The notes under the pieces were generated by a model, which had not been told where the DNA came from, searched no databases, and saw only the letters and a program-made list of their open reading frames with translations. From Bolinopsis microptera (lineage: Eukaryota; Ctenophora; Tentaculata; Lobata; Bolinopsidae), in assembly GCF_026151205.1 (NCBI RefSeq), contig NC_087077.1:9725983-9789982 (forward strand): a stretch of 64,000 nt of DNA. The letters run 5' to 3'. The stretch's first letter is position 1. Each line of letters opens with the position of its first letter. The translations under genes and the position numbers were made by a program. This document shows positions 37,201 through 49,300 of this stretch, one piece after another.

Positions 37201-37394
37201 CTGGTTATGTAATGTTGTCATGGTGCAGCACAATTTCCAAATTATTTAAATATTAAATTCTATTGTGGTTGTAAGGTGGAGTAACACGGAGTTAATTCGA
37301 GAAATTAGTTTTTTTTCTCGGGTGATATCACCGGGTGAAATTATTATTTTGGGAGTTTATTCCAAAATTTTGGCGAATAACTTCATTTCTTGTT
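34296..37394. other. Intron or intergenic stretch with foldback elements
   Basis: Holds two inverted repeats. The first is small: tagctatttttcatg near 34725 and catgaaaaatagcta near 34812. The second is the large palindrome listed separately. Around 36355-36420 ggccgtat/ggccgt motifs recur. No exon was found. Confidence 0.5.
34956..35154. mobile_element. Near-perfect palindrome with arms of about 76 bp
   Basis: Left arm 34956-35031 (agggactacgggtggaagat at its start, gctgattccgggaa at its end) is mirrored by 35079-35154 with almost no mismatch. The 47-base loop contains a second small hairpin (cattctacagaatg). Arm identity this high suggests a recent foldback/MITE insertion or recent gene conversion. 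Confidence 0.85.
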
Positions 37395-40300
37395 ATGTGT
37401 TTGTTCTCCGTAGTAACAAATTGCAACTGTTCCGACCACTACGGAAGTGACACAGAAGATCTCTCCCTGCGGATGAGTGATAACGGACGATCTGTTTCTA
37501 AGACTACGGGAAATGGAAATTATGGGAAAAGTTACAGAAGGACCTCTACATTTCGCCGTTTGGTTGAAAACTCCGCCTTGGGACTTGGTACTACCACCCC
37601 TTTGACGATCACTGAAGTATCTGTATCTGACGGAAATACTTGTCCGATTCCTGAAGTTGGTACTGTGGCTCAGGGGAACTCATCAACTAGTCACGTGACC
37701 ATACCTGCAAGTCACGTGACCATACCAACAAATCAAACTCAAATGACCAAGATCAGCGAACAAGGAAGCAAAACTGAGGATCCGTTATCAATGAAAGGCG
37801 TACTTCGTAAAACAAGAAAGTTGACAGTGACAGAAGTAGACAAGCCGTCTGTTGCTAAACTGGATCTGAGAAAGGCTAGTTTGAACTTGAATCAAAGGTC
37901 TGCTGCAGCTCAAAGCAACTGGAGGAGTTTAGCCGATACAACAATCCCGTCGAAGCCAACGCGTACTCCAAGTCTTTGTAAGAGATATATTATACGGCAT
38001 GTATATTGTATATTGTACATGCTGCTGTCGAGCCGTACACTATTGTTAACTGTACAGTAAAAGAGTAAAAATAAGTTTTTACTCTTTGTGACCAACTCTA
38101 AAATCGCCAATGGGATCCCGATCAGGGATTTAAAGTTTCGTGTAAACATGTCAGAAAGTTAGAAGACCACCCGTATAAATTGAAATCTGTTGCCAAATTA
38201 CTGTAACAGTACTCTGTAACGGTGTTTCTTTTCGGCAGTTCTTTAAGGAAATTATCATCATCAAAAATACTGCCTGGATTTTAACATATTCATTCTATTT
38301 CAGGGTCAGCCCTGGACCTAGGAGACTTGATAAAGAACACGGTGCAGAAAGCGATGGTTCAGAAAAACGGGAAGGGGTTTTTACAATTAATTTATCGGAA
38401 CAATCTTACTCAGAAGAACGATTTATTGCAGCTTATCAACGATAAGATTATAGAATCTGGACAAGTTTTGGGTTCCTATAAGTAAGTAGAATATATCATT
38501 CGATTAAAATGGCCGTGCAAATCTGTTTCACTCGACAATTTCAGTCCCTCAAAATATCTTGGCAATTAATTTTGATTCCTTTACGTTAAAAACATTACAC
38601 GTTCCTTAAAAATCAGACAAATATAATCCTCCTTTTATATAATCACCCTTTCACAATACAGGCAAATAGAAATATCAGACGAAGAGTTGACACCACATCT
38701 CAAATCAGAAGATTTGAACAACACGGACGCCAGAGGACAGACAGCGCTACATTTAGCAGCTCAGTACTGCTCAAAAAGTGTCCTAAACAAGTCAGTTTTC
38801 TTGATAAATTTTATTCTAAATCGCCTACCTATGTCCAGTAGATATTATGGCCCTAAAGAAGACAGTATCTTACTTAATGCCAATATGCAATCTTCGTTAT
38901 GTGACTATCTTTTGAGATCTAAGATTGATCGATTCCAAACTATCAAAGAGTGTTCTCAATAAGTCAGTTTTACTGTCGAAAATTTGTATCTAGACCACTT
39001 ACCAATGCCCAAGAGAAATTATTGTTATGAAATCGAATTCTACCATCCACAAATAGAGAATTACCAATAGAAAACCCACCAACGACATGCTAAATGCTTA
39101 TTACCGTCTAAATTCTGGACTCAAGTATTGTCATGTTCGATTTGATTACAGACTACCCACACTCATCATCGTCTTCAGGATGTTGGCATCAGGATCAGAC
39201 CCTTTAAAGCGAGACATTGACGGTCTAACCCCGTCTCACTTTGCTGCAATAGCCGGTAACGTGGAGACGTTTGGCGAGTTGCCAAAAGCCTGTCATACCA
39301 TGGTGGACAGTGTTGGGTGCCGGATGCCCATACACTATGCTGCTATCTGTGGGAAGATGGACATCATGGACATGCTCATCTCTTATGCTAGTTAGTCTAG
39401 CATCTAATGTTTACGTGTGGGCGGGTCAAAATTGTGATTTGATATATCTGCTGACTAATGCTAATGCACTGTCTATCCTGATACAGTCATACTAAATAGC
39501 TTGAATGCCGGAACCCTGTGCTAGATTCTATAATTGATATTGTAATCTAACTTTCGGTCAAATTTTCAAATCAAATCATGTTTTGGTCATCCCCACAAGA
39601 AAATTACCGAAATTTCCGGTCCAGTCATTTCCTTATCCCCACAATAATCCTAAAAGGAACATTCCAGACCAACATATCGACACAGAAGACGGCTACGGAA
39701 GCACACCCCTTGTACTCGCTGCAATGTACGGGCATCCTACCGTTGCCGAGGTGAGGGAATATAGGTGGCAGACCACACCTTATTTAGGAATCATTGGTGG
39801 AGTGGTTAATGACCGTTCAGAACCTGGTTCTGAACGTTTTACTCCTATTTAAGTATTTACCAATATATATTTTGTAATGATCATTTAAATGGTCGTTCGT
39901 CCAGGTTTTTTGTCTGTGTTCGGATAGTTACAGTGTTTTTCCATCGTCCAATGTCTCTGCATAAGCAGTAACTTCGGTAAACTTGGCATTCGCCGTTTTT
40001 AATAATGGTTGTCATTGACATCTTTAAAAATCGAACATACTTTCGACCTATTTTACAAAAACCTTTTTCGTCTACAAAATATAGTTATTAAATGATGATC
40101 ATTTAAATGGTCGTTCGTCCAGGTTTTTTGTCTGTGTTCGGATAGTTACAGTGTTTTTTCCATCGTCCATTGTCTCTGCATAAGCAGTAACTTCTGTAAA
40201 CTTGACATTCGCCATTTTTAATAATGGTTGTCATTGACATCTTTAAAAATCGAACATACTTTCGACCTATTTTACAAAAACCTTTTTCGTCTACAAAATA

Positions 40301-43300
40301 TAATTATTAAATGTTTCTAAAAACTTTTTATAACTGTTTTTCCAATGTCTATAATTGTTATAATTATTTGATTGAAATATATTTGCAGGAATTGATAGTG
40401 AGAGGAGCCAGCGGAGACGTGCTCAACAGGAACCAAATACCAGCAGTCACTGTTGTTAACCAGTTCTACGACAAACTTGGGGAGTTGATGCTCGACAGGT
40501 TAGTTCTAATTAATTTATCAAAATTAACTTAATTGATTCATCACATTGACAATCATTTCAAATGACACAAAATTTCTCTTCCAATTGTGTAAAATTAGTA
40601 AATTACCGAGTTACGATTTGGCATCATTGATTGAAGTGTTTCTGCACAATAATCAGTCGTATAACCTTCATTTATTTGCCACGCTGAAAATAAGAAATAA
40701 CCATTGTATTTGTACGTGCTACGTTTAGCTAAATTGTATGTTATGACCAACTGCCAACGTTAGAAATTTGTTGGTTACATCACTAATTAGTTTCATGCCA
40801 CTTCCACTGCCAGTTATTTTAACTGAAACCTGGCTGCTCTCTCTACAAGATATGGCTTCCACAGACACACTAATCTGCTATATTCACCCAAATAAGCTTA
40901 CTTAATAGAATTGTTTGTTTCTATTATTAGAAAGGTTTATTTATGTTTTCAAACTGATGAAAATAAACCAAAGCTTTGTCACGCTTCAAGAAGAATGATT
41001 CAATTTATCAAAATCTCCATTACGATAAAAAATAACGCCAAGCTTCACCTAGGTACAAGAAATATGACGAATACTCAAACTCTATAACTGTTAACTTGGA
41101 GCCACTAGTAAAGAGAGACATTAATGCTGGAAACTCCAAAGAACAATATTCGTTTTATCAGGTAAAAGCACTGTCTTATTTCCAATGACGAAAACGATGT
41201 ATTACCCTGTATATTCAGTTCTTGATTCCTTCTATAAGAAACAGTTCCAAAATTAGCCACAAGAGTTTAATCTTATCTCCAAAATCTAACACAATCCTAT
41301 AGTTTCTGATTGAATTGTTTGTTTTAATCCTCCAATTTCTGATGGCCGTGTCTGTTCTCCGCAGGTGATGATCAGCACAGCTAGTAACGACTCCACCAAC
41401 CACCCTGTCATCAGAGAACTGACTGATAAAAAGTGGAACCTGTACGCTCAGAGACGCTTCATCTTACAGCTCATAGGTGGGAGTTTCAGTTACTTTGATT
41501 GTAGAGCTCATTGGTTTATGTTACTTAAATAATTAATAGCGGGTTCAAATATGATATGTGTTTATCCAATATCCATCATAATTGAGCAACGGAATTCCTC
41601 TTTCGAATGAACTCGCTAATTCTAAAGCTTTATTTTAAAAATATCTCTCTGACCCTCTATTTTCAGTTCTAGCGATGTTCAACATATTTTGGACCTCAAT
41701 CTACGTGTGGCCCCACACTCACGGCTCAGACAAGCATCTCCGGATCATGGGGATGGTCATCATGTTCATCGGGGGTTTTAGCATCTTCGCCCATATCATT
41801 GTGAACGCTTACATTGTCATGTTAGTTTTACTTTCATTGTTCTTTTTTGAGAATATTTTTGAGCTGTGAATTGGGCCGGATTTGTCAGACTACAACCTCA
41901 TTTTTAATATATGTTCACCAATTTAAGAGTTAACAAAAGATAAAATAATTATTTTCAGCAAGAAGAAGATGTTAAATAATTATCTCACAAAGATAATAAA
42001 CCAAGCGTACGAGTTTGAGAAAGCAGCAAAACACCCTTTAACAGAATCCTCTTTCAAACACGTTAAAACAGAAAACAAAAAACTAATGAAGAGGAGATCG
42101 TTTGTGTCTACGCTGGTGATATTTGGAGTAAAGTGCCTCATTGATAGCTTGTGGATGACGTTTTTAGGTAAAGAAAATAATTTATGTTGTTAAAAATAAA
42201 GGTATTAGATGGTCTATAAATCTAGATTTTAAATACGGACAGAGCCGTATAGTAGTCTTAGAAAGTACCATAAACCATGAGTCATGATCGATATAGCTGG
42301 AGTGTCGAATTGTAATGACCACGATTTTGAAATTTAGATTTATCGATAATTTAGACAGACCATTATTTAATTTCGCTATTAACGAACAGCTAAGTATTAT
42401 GGGCGATTATACCGAAAATTTATAATTTCGCAATGTAAAAATTGATATTAGAATGTTAATTCACGTGTATTTGCCACAGGTATGAGGGTAAACGCGTTTC
42501 TACAAGGAGACGCAGACCATCACGACGAAGGAGAAGGAGGTGAAGGGAATGAAACAGAACCTGAAGCTGACAATTATTTGAGCGAGACTTCTATGTACCT
42601 CATCGGTAAGTTCCATTCATGAGACATTCAAATTTATGTTACAAAATAATTGGAATCTGCTCTCTTCTGTTAAACTTACTTACTAATACATCAGCTGGAT
42701 AAGCTAGATTTACCTTTACTTCTGGTTTGCACCTGTAAGTATGTCTTATCACTCGTGCCGTGATGACTAATCCTGATCTCCTCCCCCCAGTAAGCGACAT
42801 CGCGGTATCGATCCTCCTGATAATGATCTGGATCCAGCTGTTTGCAGCGTGCTCCATCTCCAAGAGTGTGGGGAGATTTGTCGTCTTCACGCGCGAGGTG
42901 GCTGGTATATGTTCAGTGTTTTGATTCAGGGTACATGTTCAGCAATCAGAAGCAGGGGTCTTGGTATCTAAGGGAGATTTGATCTGGGCTTCTTGATAAG
43001 CTTCATGTTTAGCAGTTGGCAAGATGCCAGGGTTGTTGATTCAGCAGGGTCCTTAATTATAGCAACCTGTCACGGTCTACATGTTTACTGTTTACCTGGT
43101 TTTGAGAATGAACGGGGAAAGCAGCTGTTCTGGCTTTAGTATAGCTACTCTAATAGCCTGGATAGACAGGATTTTGAATTAGGATTATTATTTTACCATT
43201 TCTACCTGATTCTAACGAGGTCTATTAATCTTAAAACTTATTATAAACTTTGTCTTAAATCGACAAAGTAAATAGTTTAAGAACTACCATTTTCATTCTA

Positions 43301-45122
43301 AATGCTAACAAATTCTTGTGTTAATACTTTTATATCAAGAAGCTTGTACCTTAACATGCTCTCATGTCAGGTGGTTAGAGACGTTGCCCAGGTATTCTCT
43401 GTGTACGTGGTGCTGTTCATTCCCATGACTGCTATATTCTGGAAAACTATCTACACACATGCCGAAGCTGGATACCACATATTTTGGTAATTATTTAAGT
43501 AACGAGTAACCATAGTAACCATAGTACTGACTAGTGACTACTGACAAACAGCAGATTCTAAACTTTTATCCAATTACAAATGAGTAAATCAATAAGTAAA
43601 ATAAGTAGAAAATATTAAATGGTAAGTATATAAATATTTAAAAACAGTAGAAAATATAAAATAATAAGTAAATGAATTAGTAAAATGAGTGGAAAATATT
43701 AAATGATAAGTAAATAAATAAGTACAATGAGTAGAAAATATAAAATGCTAAGTAAAATAACCCATGATCCTCCCAGGTACGACGTGCCATTCGTAGTACT
43801 AAGAATGTTGGTAGTAGACTACGACTACGAGATGGGTAAGAGTTCCGCAGAGAGGGTTAAGATAGGACCCTGGTGGGATGTTATATCAATCATGTGGCTA
43901 CTTCTCTCAGCTATGATCATGTTAAACCTATTTATTGCTCTCATGACTGACCGGTAAAATATTTCACATATTTTGAATATAATTATATTAACCACCTTTG
44001 GGTTTTTAGTTAGAAATATTTGCAGTGCTATTACTATTAGCAAGATTTTTAGTGAATGAGATCTACTGAACCATCTAAAAGTTCAGGCTTGTTTACATGC
44101 CAGAATTGGCAGGGAACCAAAAAGAGCCAATACTATTTTCTAGGTGTCCTAAGATTATGTCGTGAGTCCAGTTTGTTCATGAATAAGCCTCATCTGAATT
44201 AAACACGTTGCTCTTAGAGTTGGACCGATTAGAGCTCTCTGCCGACTAACCACCTACACCGCGACTCTGGAGTAGCTGGAGTAGCTGGAGTAGCTGAGAC
44301 TAATACTATACATTGTAGGTCTCTAGTAACACACTGTTTTTCACTTTACACACACTGTTTTTCAGGTACACACGTCTCGGAGAAGGAGCAATGGCTATGT
44401 GTAGTTTACAGAGAGCACAATTTGTGTCCAACTGTGATTGTATCATGGGAAGGAATGCAGTGAGAAGTTACTCTGAGAAAATACTCCGAGATTCACCAGT
44501 TGTCACGATACAGCTTGAACATGAGAACCATCAGCACGAGTAAGAATTCTTTAATAAAATGTAGAGTTTGTTGGAACTCTGCAGCTCTTCGAAATTACAC
44601 GCTAAGTACTATATAAGCATACATGACTTATCTTCGTTAATTTGTCTTCACCTGCTGCAAAAAGAAACCCACCACCGATATTTTTACCTGGGTTTTGATG
44701 ATTTAACCTTGCATGAATCTAGAATTTTCCATCTTATAGTTGAATCTTACTGAAAGCGGGCGTATACAATTCATTATTACACAATCCCTATCATAATAAA
44801 TCTGCATTAACCTCACTTTAGGGACGTATTAAACGAAGTCAAGACTTTAACAGAAAAAATAGACGAAATCTCCAAAAAGTTAGACCAAATGTCCGGTCAA
44901 TCCAAGAACCTCAACACTCCCAGCCCTTTTTCGAGGCAGACAAGTGAAGCTCAAGACTTCTTTTCAACAAAAGACAATATTACACCTTCCAACATTACCA
45001 AAATTACCAAAAACATTTCCAAAACTAATTCAGAAGAACCACCACAGGTTACCCCTGCGTCTGTCAATAAATTCAGAGGACTGTTAAGTAAGTCTCAGAG
45101 TCTTAAATCGCCCAGGAGTTAA
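37395..45122 (+). CDS. TRPA-like ankyrin-repeat cation channel, six transmembrane segments
   Basis: First exon E (37395 or 37473 to 37977) plus a common body of 15 exons: 38304-38481, 38662-38790, 39179-39390, 39668-39750, 40389-40498, 41053-41161, 41365-41476, 41667-41820, 41959-42167, 42480-42605, 42791-42897, 43371-43486, 43777-43953, 44366-44539 and 44822-45122. All phases agree; 933 residues from ATG 37473, 959 from ATG 37395. The N-terminus is Ser/Thr-rich (YRRTSTFRRL). Few ankyrin repeats follow (DARGQTALHLAAQ, DIDGLTPSHFAAIAG, GYGSTPLVLAAMYG), against 14 or more in typical TRPA1. The TRPA-type pre-S1 block is NHPVIRELTDKKWNLYAQRR. Six hydrophobic segments run from about residues 477 to 775; the pore loop has LRMLVVDYDYE and S6 ends MLNLFIALM. 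A C-terminal coiled coil (VLNEVKTLTEKIDEISKKLD) precedes a Ser/Thr-rich tail. Likely a plasma-membrane sensory cation channel; the stimulus is unknown. Confidence 0.88.
38791..39060 (+). repeat. Partial duplication of channel exon end and donor
   Basis: The exon ending at 38790 (gtgtcctaaacaa then gtcagttttc) is echoed at about 38947-38970 (gtgttctcaataagtcagtt), with similar following sequence (cgcctacctatgtcca; ccacttaccaatgccca). It looks like a remnant of tandem exon duplication inside the intron. Confidence 0.5.
39879..40314 (+). repeat. Tandem duplication, two units of 218 bp
   Basis: The unit starting gatcatttaaatggtcgttc at 39879 recurs at 40097 with only a few substitutions. It lies in a channel intron and ends about 70 bases before the exon at 40389. 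No coding content. Confidence 0.9.
43560..43750 (+). repeat. Degenerate AT-rich tandem repeat (aaatgagtaaat/agtagaaaatat)
   Basis: Units of about 50 bases containing agtagaaaatat and taagtaaat recur three to four times just before the pore exon at 43777. Confidence 0.6.
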
Positions 45123-45753
45123 CCTTAACTCTTACTTCACACGTGACAGTGAAGCTGGGGTGAAGTTGAAATATCACTTAAAGTTTGGTTGACTATTTGT
45201 TAGGTTGTTATAAGTTTGAAAATGTCAGATTAAAGAAGGAGTGTTTGGAAGCTTCGAGAAGCTTCGAGAAGTTCAGCTCGAGATCCACTCCTGATCATGG
45301 ACGTGTTTGTTTTGGGACGAGTAAAAGACTTGGATGATCAGTAAATAAAGACAAATAGAAATGGAAAGGAATTCAGTCAATTTACAGTAAACAGCTACTA
45401 AAAAAGAACAAATCCATACGAAAGCAACGATTTGACTTGTAGTTGCAATTGCAGTGGATCTTCAGCACACCTTCCTTATATTATTGGAGGATTTGAAATG
45501 CGTGTCTCTTAACAATTTGCAAATACCTTTTATTTAAAGGCCAGTATCGTTTAAAGTTTGGCCGATAGTTTTGATAGAAATCAATTTTGTAATTTAGCGA
45601 TGCAGTGTTAGCAATTTAAGTGTTAGCGATTAGTATTCAATAATATCTTTTCTTGCGTCAAAATTTCAGTTAAAAATAGTTACAATTTCTTTTTCATATC
45701 TTAATCCGTGCAAGACAACAATAAATTCAATTTAAACTAAAAACTGGGATTCA

Positions 45754-46210
45754 TCATTGACTCTTACAATTATCTTGGCGGCTATAAACAGTCTCACGAC
45801 TCTCACTACTACTCACAGTCTCTTCAGTATCATGCCTGATCCTTGTTAAAGTTGTCTCTAGCCGGGGAGTTCCCTCGGCAGCGGGTTCCACGATGTTTGT
45901 ACTGGAAGCAGCAGCAGCGGTCTCAAGGCCTGTAACAGTGGCTCTGCGAGATGTTCTGCGAGAAGCTTCTGTCGTAGCCTTTTTGGCTTTACTTGGTCTT
46001 CTCTTTGACCTGCTAGAATCAACAGAGTTGTTCCTCTTCCAGTAGCAGGGAGGTGGTCTACAATACTCAATACTGACTAATCGTACTTATACTCAGAAAA
46101 ACATGCCTTAAGAGGTTCAGAGAATACAGCATTGAAGTCATAGCAATCCATGGCCTACCACAAAGTATGCAACCTACGAAGAATACGACAGTACCGAGCA
46201 GAATATTCAT
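45754..46210 (-). CDS. Possible small single-pass membrane protein
   Basis: Two minus-strand exons, 46159-46210 and 45754-46076, join in phase 1 (donor gtaggc, acceptor tacgattag) for 124 residues. A hydrophobic N-terminal segment (MNILLGTVVFFVGCILC) is followed by CRPPPCYWKRNNS, then a strongly basic tract (SRSKRRPSKAKKATTEASRR), an Ala/Ser stretch and an acidic/Ser end (DTEETVSSSESRETVYS). This looks like a type III or signal-anchored protein with a long cytoplasmic tail. The second exon is open for over 100 codons. It lies between the 3' ends of two channel genes. No family was recognised, and an additional upstream exon is possible. Confidence 0.45.
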
Positions 46211-46334
46211 TTTCACATCTCCAATTCCGGATCATTCCGGACTTTTTCCAAACAAAAACCTATACTGAAAGGGAACAACTCTCTTTGTTAATTGGTCAAT
46301 AATTACTTAATCAGCAGACTCATCACTTCTCTAT

Positions 46335-49300
46335 CTACTTCACTAACGTTTGGCCTTCAGTCTTGCTTTCTATTTTCTCAAGGATGGCACCAATAAGTTC
46401 GTTTTGGGTCTGTATCTTCTGTTTCACAAACTTTATTATATCTGATTCCTTTTTCCCTTGTGCTTTGGTGACGAGCGACTTTAGTGTATCACTGGATTCT
46501 TTTAACTGGAGAGCGGTCATCGGTTACTGATAATCTGTAATTCTATAAATCTTATTCTTCATTTATGGAAAATCAAAAAAGGATTAGAAGATATTAATAC
46601 CCAACAAGAAAATGTATCAACTGACCTCTTCTTCAAAGCTCGCCTCAGACTCTGGTACACTATCGTCATCAAAGTAAGAACAGACGGGGGCGTAGTTGTA
46701 CGATATATCTGGAATTAAATGGAATTGGAAAGGGCTAAAATAGAATGTTTTATATAATGGAATCATATCAACAAATTTTAGCAGTGCAGGCTAACGCATA
46801 GTTTCAGTTTGGAAATCTTTTTCATGAGTATAAGGCGATTGATTTTTTTTGTTGAAGCGGCAAAAAGACATTGCAAAATGCAGGCCGGGCTTTCTTAAAT
46901 CATAAAAAGCTTGTATTCATAAATGAAATAGAAGTGATCTGGTGTGTTTTACCTATTAGATGATGTTTCCTCCAGTAGCTGGGAAGTTTGTTTTCTATGC
47001 TCACTATCATAGCTGCTCGTTCAAACTGCGAGACGACCTGGGCGTTCTCATACACCCTCGCAAATGTATCTGAGAGGGACAGTAAATTGTGTCATGTGAA
47101 AAGGCTATTATACTTTAAGTTTAGTGTAACTTGATCTAATTCTAATACTAAACGGATAGTTTCATCATAGCTTGGGTGGATACCTTTTTCTTTATGATCA
47201 TAACGCCAACATCTTTTACCCTTATTCTGAATGCAATTATTTCCAATCAATCTGATGCATCTGTAGCCTGTGCGCTATTACTTAGCTGATTATGATTTGT
47301 TACGCCTCTAATTTATGTTGGTGTGTTGCTACGCACGGCCGACCGCCGCATGGAGATTGGAGATTAAGGATGCAGGCAGGCGTAGCGAGTGGCAGACAAC
47401 GTTTGGTAACTAATAGTATTAGTAATGATATAGTTTTACAGCGACCATTTTAAAGCTGAAGAAGAACGCCTGATTGTTTATGGTTATTTTTAAAAGATAA
47501 TTCATCGTATTCGTAAGAGAAACAATCAGATTATTTTCTTCAACTTCAAACAAACAACCAAATTAATTTTCCTCGACTAAAATTCACCTGACATAAGAGC
47601 AATGAAGATGTTGAGAAGCAGTACAGCAGAAACTAAAATCCAGTAAGCAATGATAATTTGCGTGAAAGCGAAGTACTGTTTTCGTTGAGCAGTGATAAGT
47701 TTTAGAGTTTCGTACCCATAATCTCCAACTAGCGTGTACACAAAAACTGAGGAGGAAAGGTTTGAATAGTTTTCAAGAAAACTCTGAATTTGTTTGATCA
47801 TTACTGTAAGATCTCCAATATTTTTAGTATCAATTACATGTGATCGTGCGTTTGCCAAAGAGGTATCAGTTAAAAATGACTGGCAATAAGTTACCAACAA
47901 GTTACCGGTAAGTTACTAATAATTTAACAATAAGTTAACAATACCTGTAAAGAAAGTTTGTGGAAGAGAGCCGTATTGGGTTTCATCAAAGTCATCCTCC
48001 AATTTCAGTTCATCAGCATATGGTTCACAGAAGAAATGGAAGAAAGTACACACCTGTCAAGGGGTTTGGTTTAACTTAAGTTTAGTTTAGTTTAGTTTAG
48101 TTTAGTTTAGTTTAGTTTAGTTTAGTTTAGTTTAGTTTAGTTTAGTTTAGTTTAGTTTAGTTTAGTTTAGTTTAGTTTAGTTTAGTTTAGTTTAGTTTAG
48201 TTTAGTTTAGTTTAGTTTAGTTTAGTTTAGTTTAGTTTAGTTTAGTTTAGTTTAGTTTAGTTTAGTTTAGTTTAGTTTAGTTTAGTCAATACTTTTAAAA
48301 AAGTTTAGTCTGCTTATAGCTTCCTCGGTATTGGAATATATCCATTACGTCTCAATTTCGACCCGGATGCATGACTCTTTAATGGCTGACAGTTAGGTCG
48401 GAATAAAAAAAACTAAATGGCCTTATAATCCCATTTAAGCGATAATTTCTGTAATTTCTGCATCTGCCGTTTCAGTAAATGGTAGCCAATCACGTCTAAA
48501 CGACGTGATTTGTGAAGATTCAAAACCATTTTAATTTTCTTGGTTTGACCAACATTTAGCCCGACGAACTTACCTAGACGATAGTCACCTCCAGCTAAAA
48601 ATAAACTTCCATATTATAGTGTCAAAAATATAAACCAACCATGGGTACATAAAGAATGATGTACACGAGAGCGATCTTCATGAAATCCTTCGGAAGGGAG
48701 GCGATGATGACACAAAATGGCCCTGTGAAAAGTATAAGTTTTAATATTTTATAAGACACACCTACATTGGGACCTTTACTGATAGTTGAAATTCGACATA
48801 TGACGTCATCTAGCGTCATCTAGCGTCATATAGCGTCATATAGCGTCATATAGCGCTAGATAGCGCTAGATAGCGCTAGATAGCGCTAGATAGCGCTAGA
48901 TAGCGACATTCGAAAGGTGCCGTGCACTTAGCGACAATGTCGCTAATTGGCGTCATCTAGCGTCATCTAGCGTCATCTAGCGTCATCTATCATCATCTGG
49001 CGATATTTCACGCTAGATGACGCTAGATGACGCTAGATGACGTCATATGTCGAATTTCAACTATCAGTAAAGGTCCCTACATTGTACATACTTACATAAG
49101 GGGCTTTTGACCAGAGTCCACATACTAGTAATATTTGATCACTGATCAGTCCTTATAAGGTAATATATTTTGTTTGCAAAATACTTTACACAGAGCATAA
49201 TACAATACGAAATTTCAAAAATAGACTACCGCACTTACCTAGAGTTTTAAGGACCCGACAATATTTGAACATCTTCAACCAGACAATAACAAGGGTAATT

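Noticed and set aside
48575-48600. Microexon between the S5 and pore exons of the minus-strand channel
   Set aside because: It has splice-like ends, but including it breaks the frame; direct joining of 48640 to 48053 keeps the frame and aligns with the other channel.
48081-49077. Possible CRISPR-like array of repeats and spacers
   Set aside because: The repeats are contiguous simple units without spacers, in introns of a eukaryotic gene.
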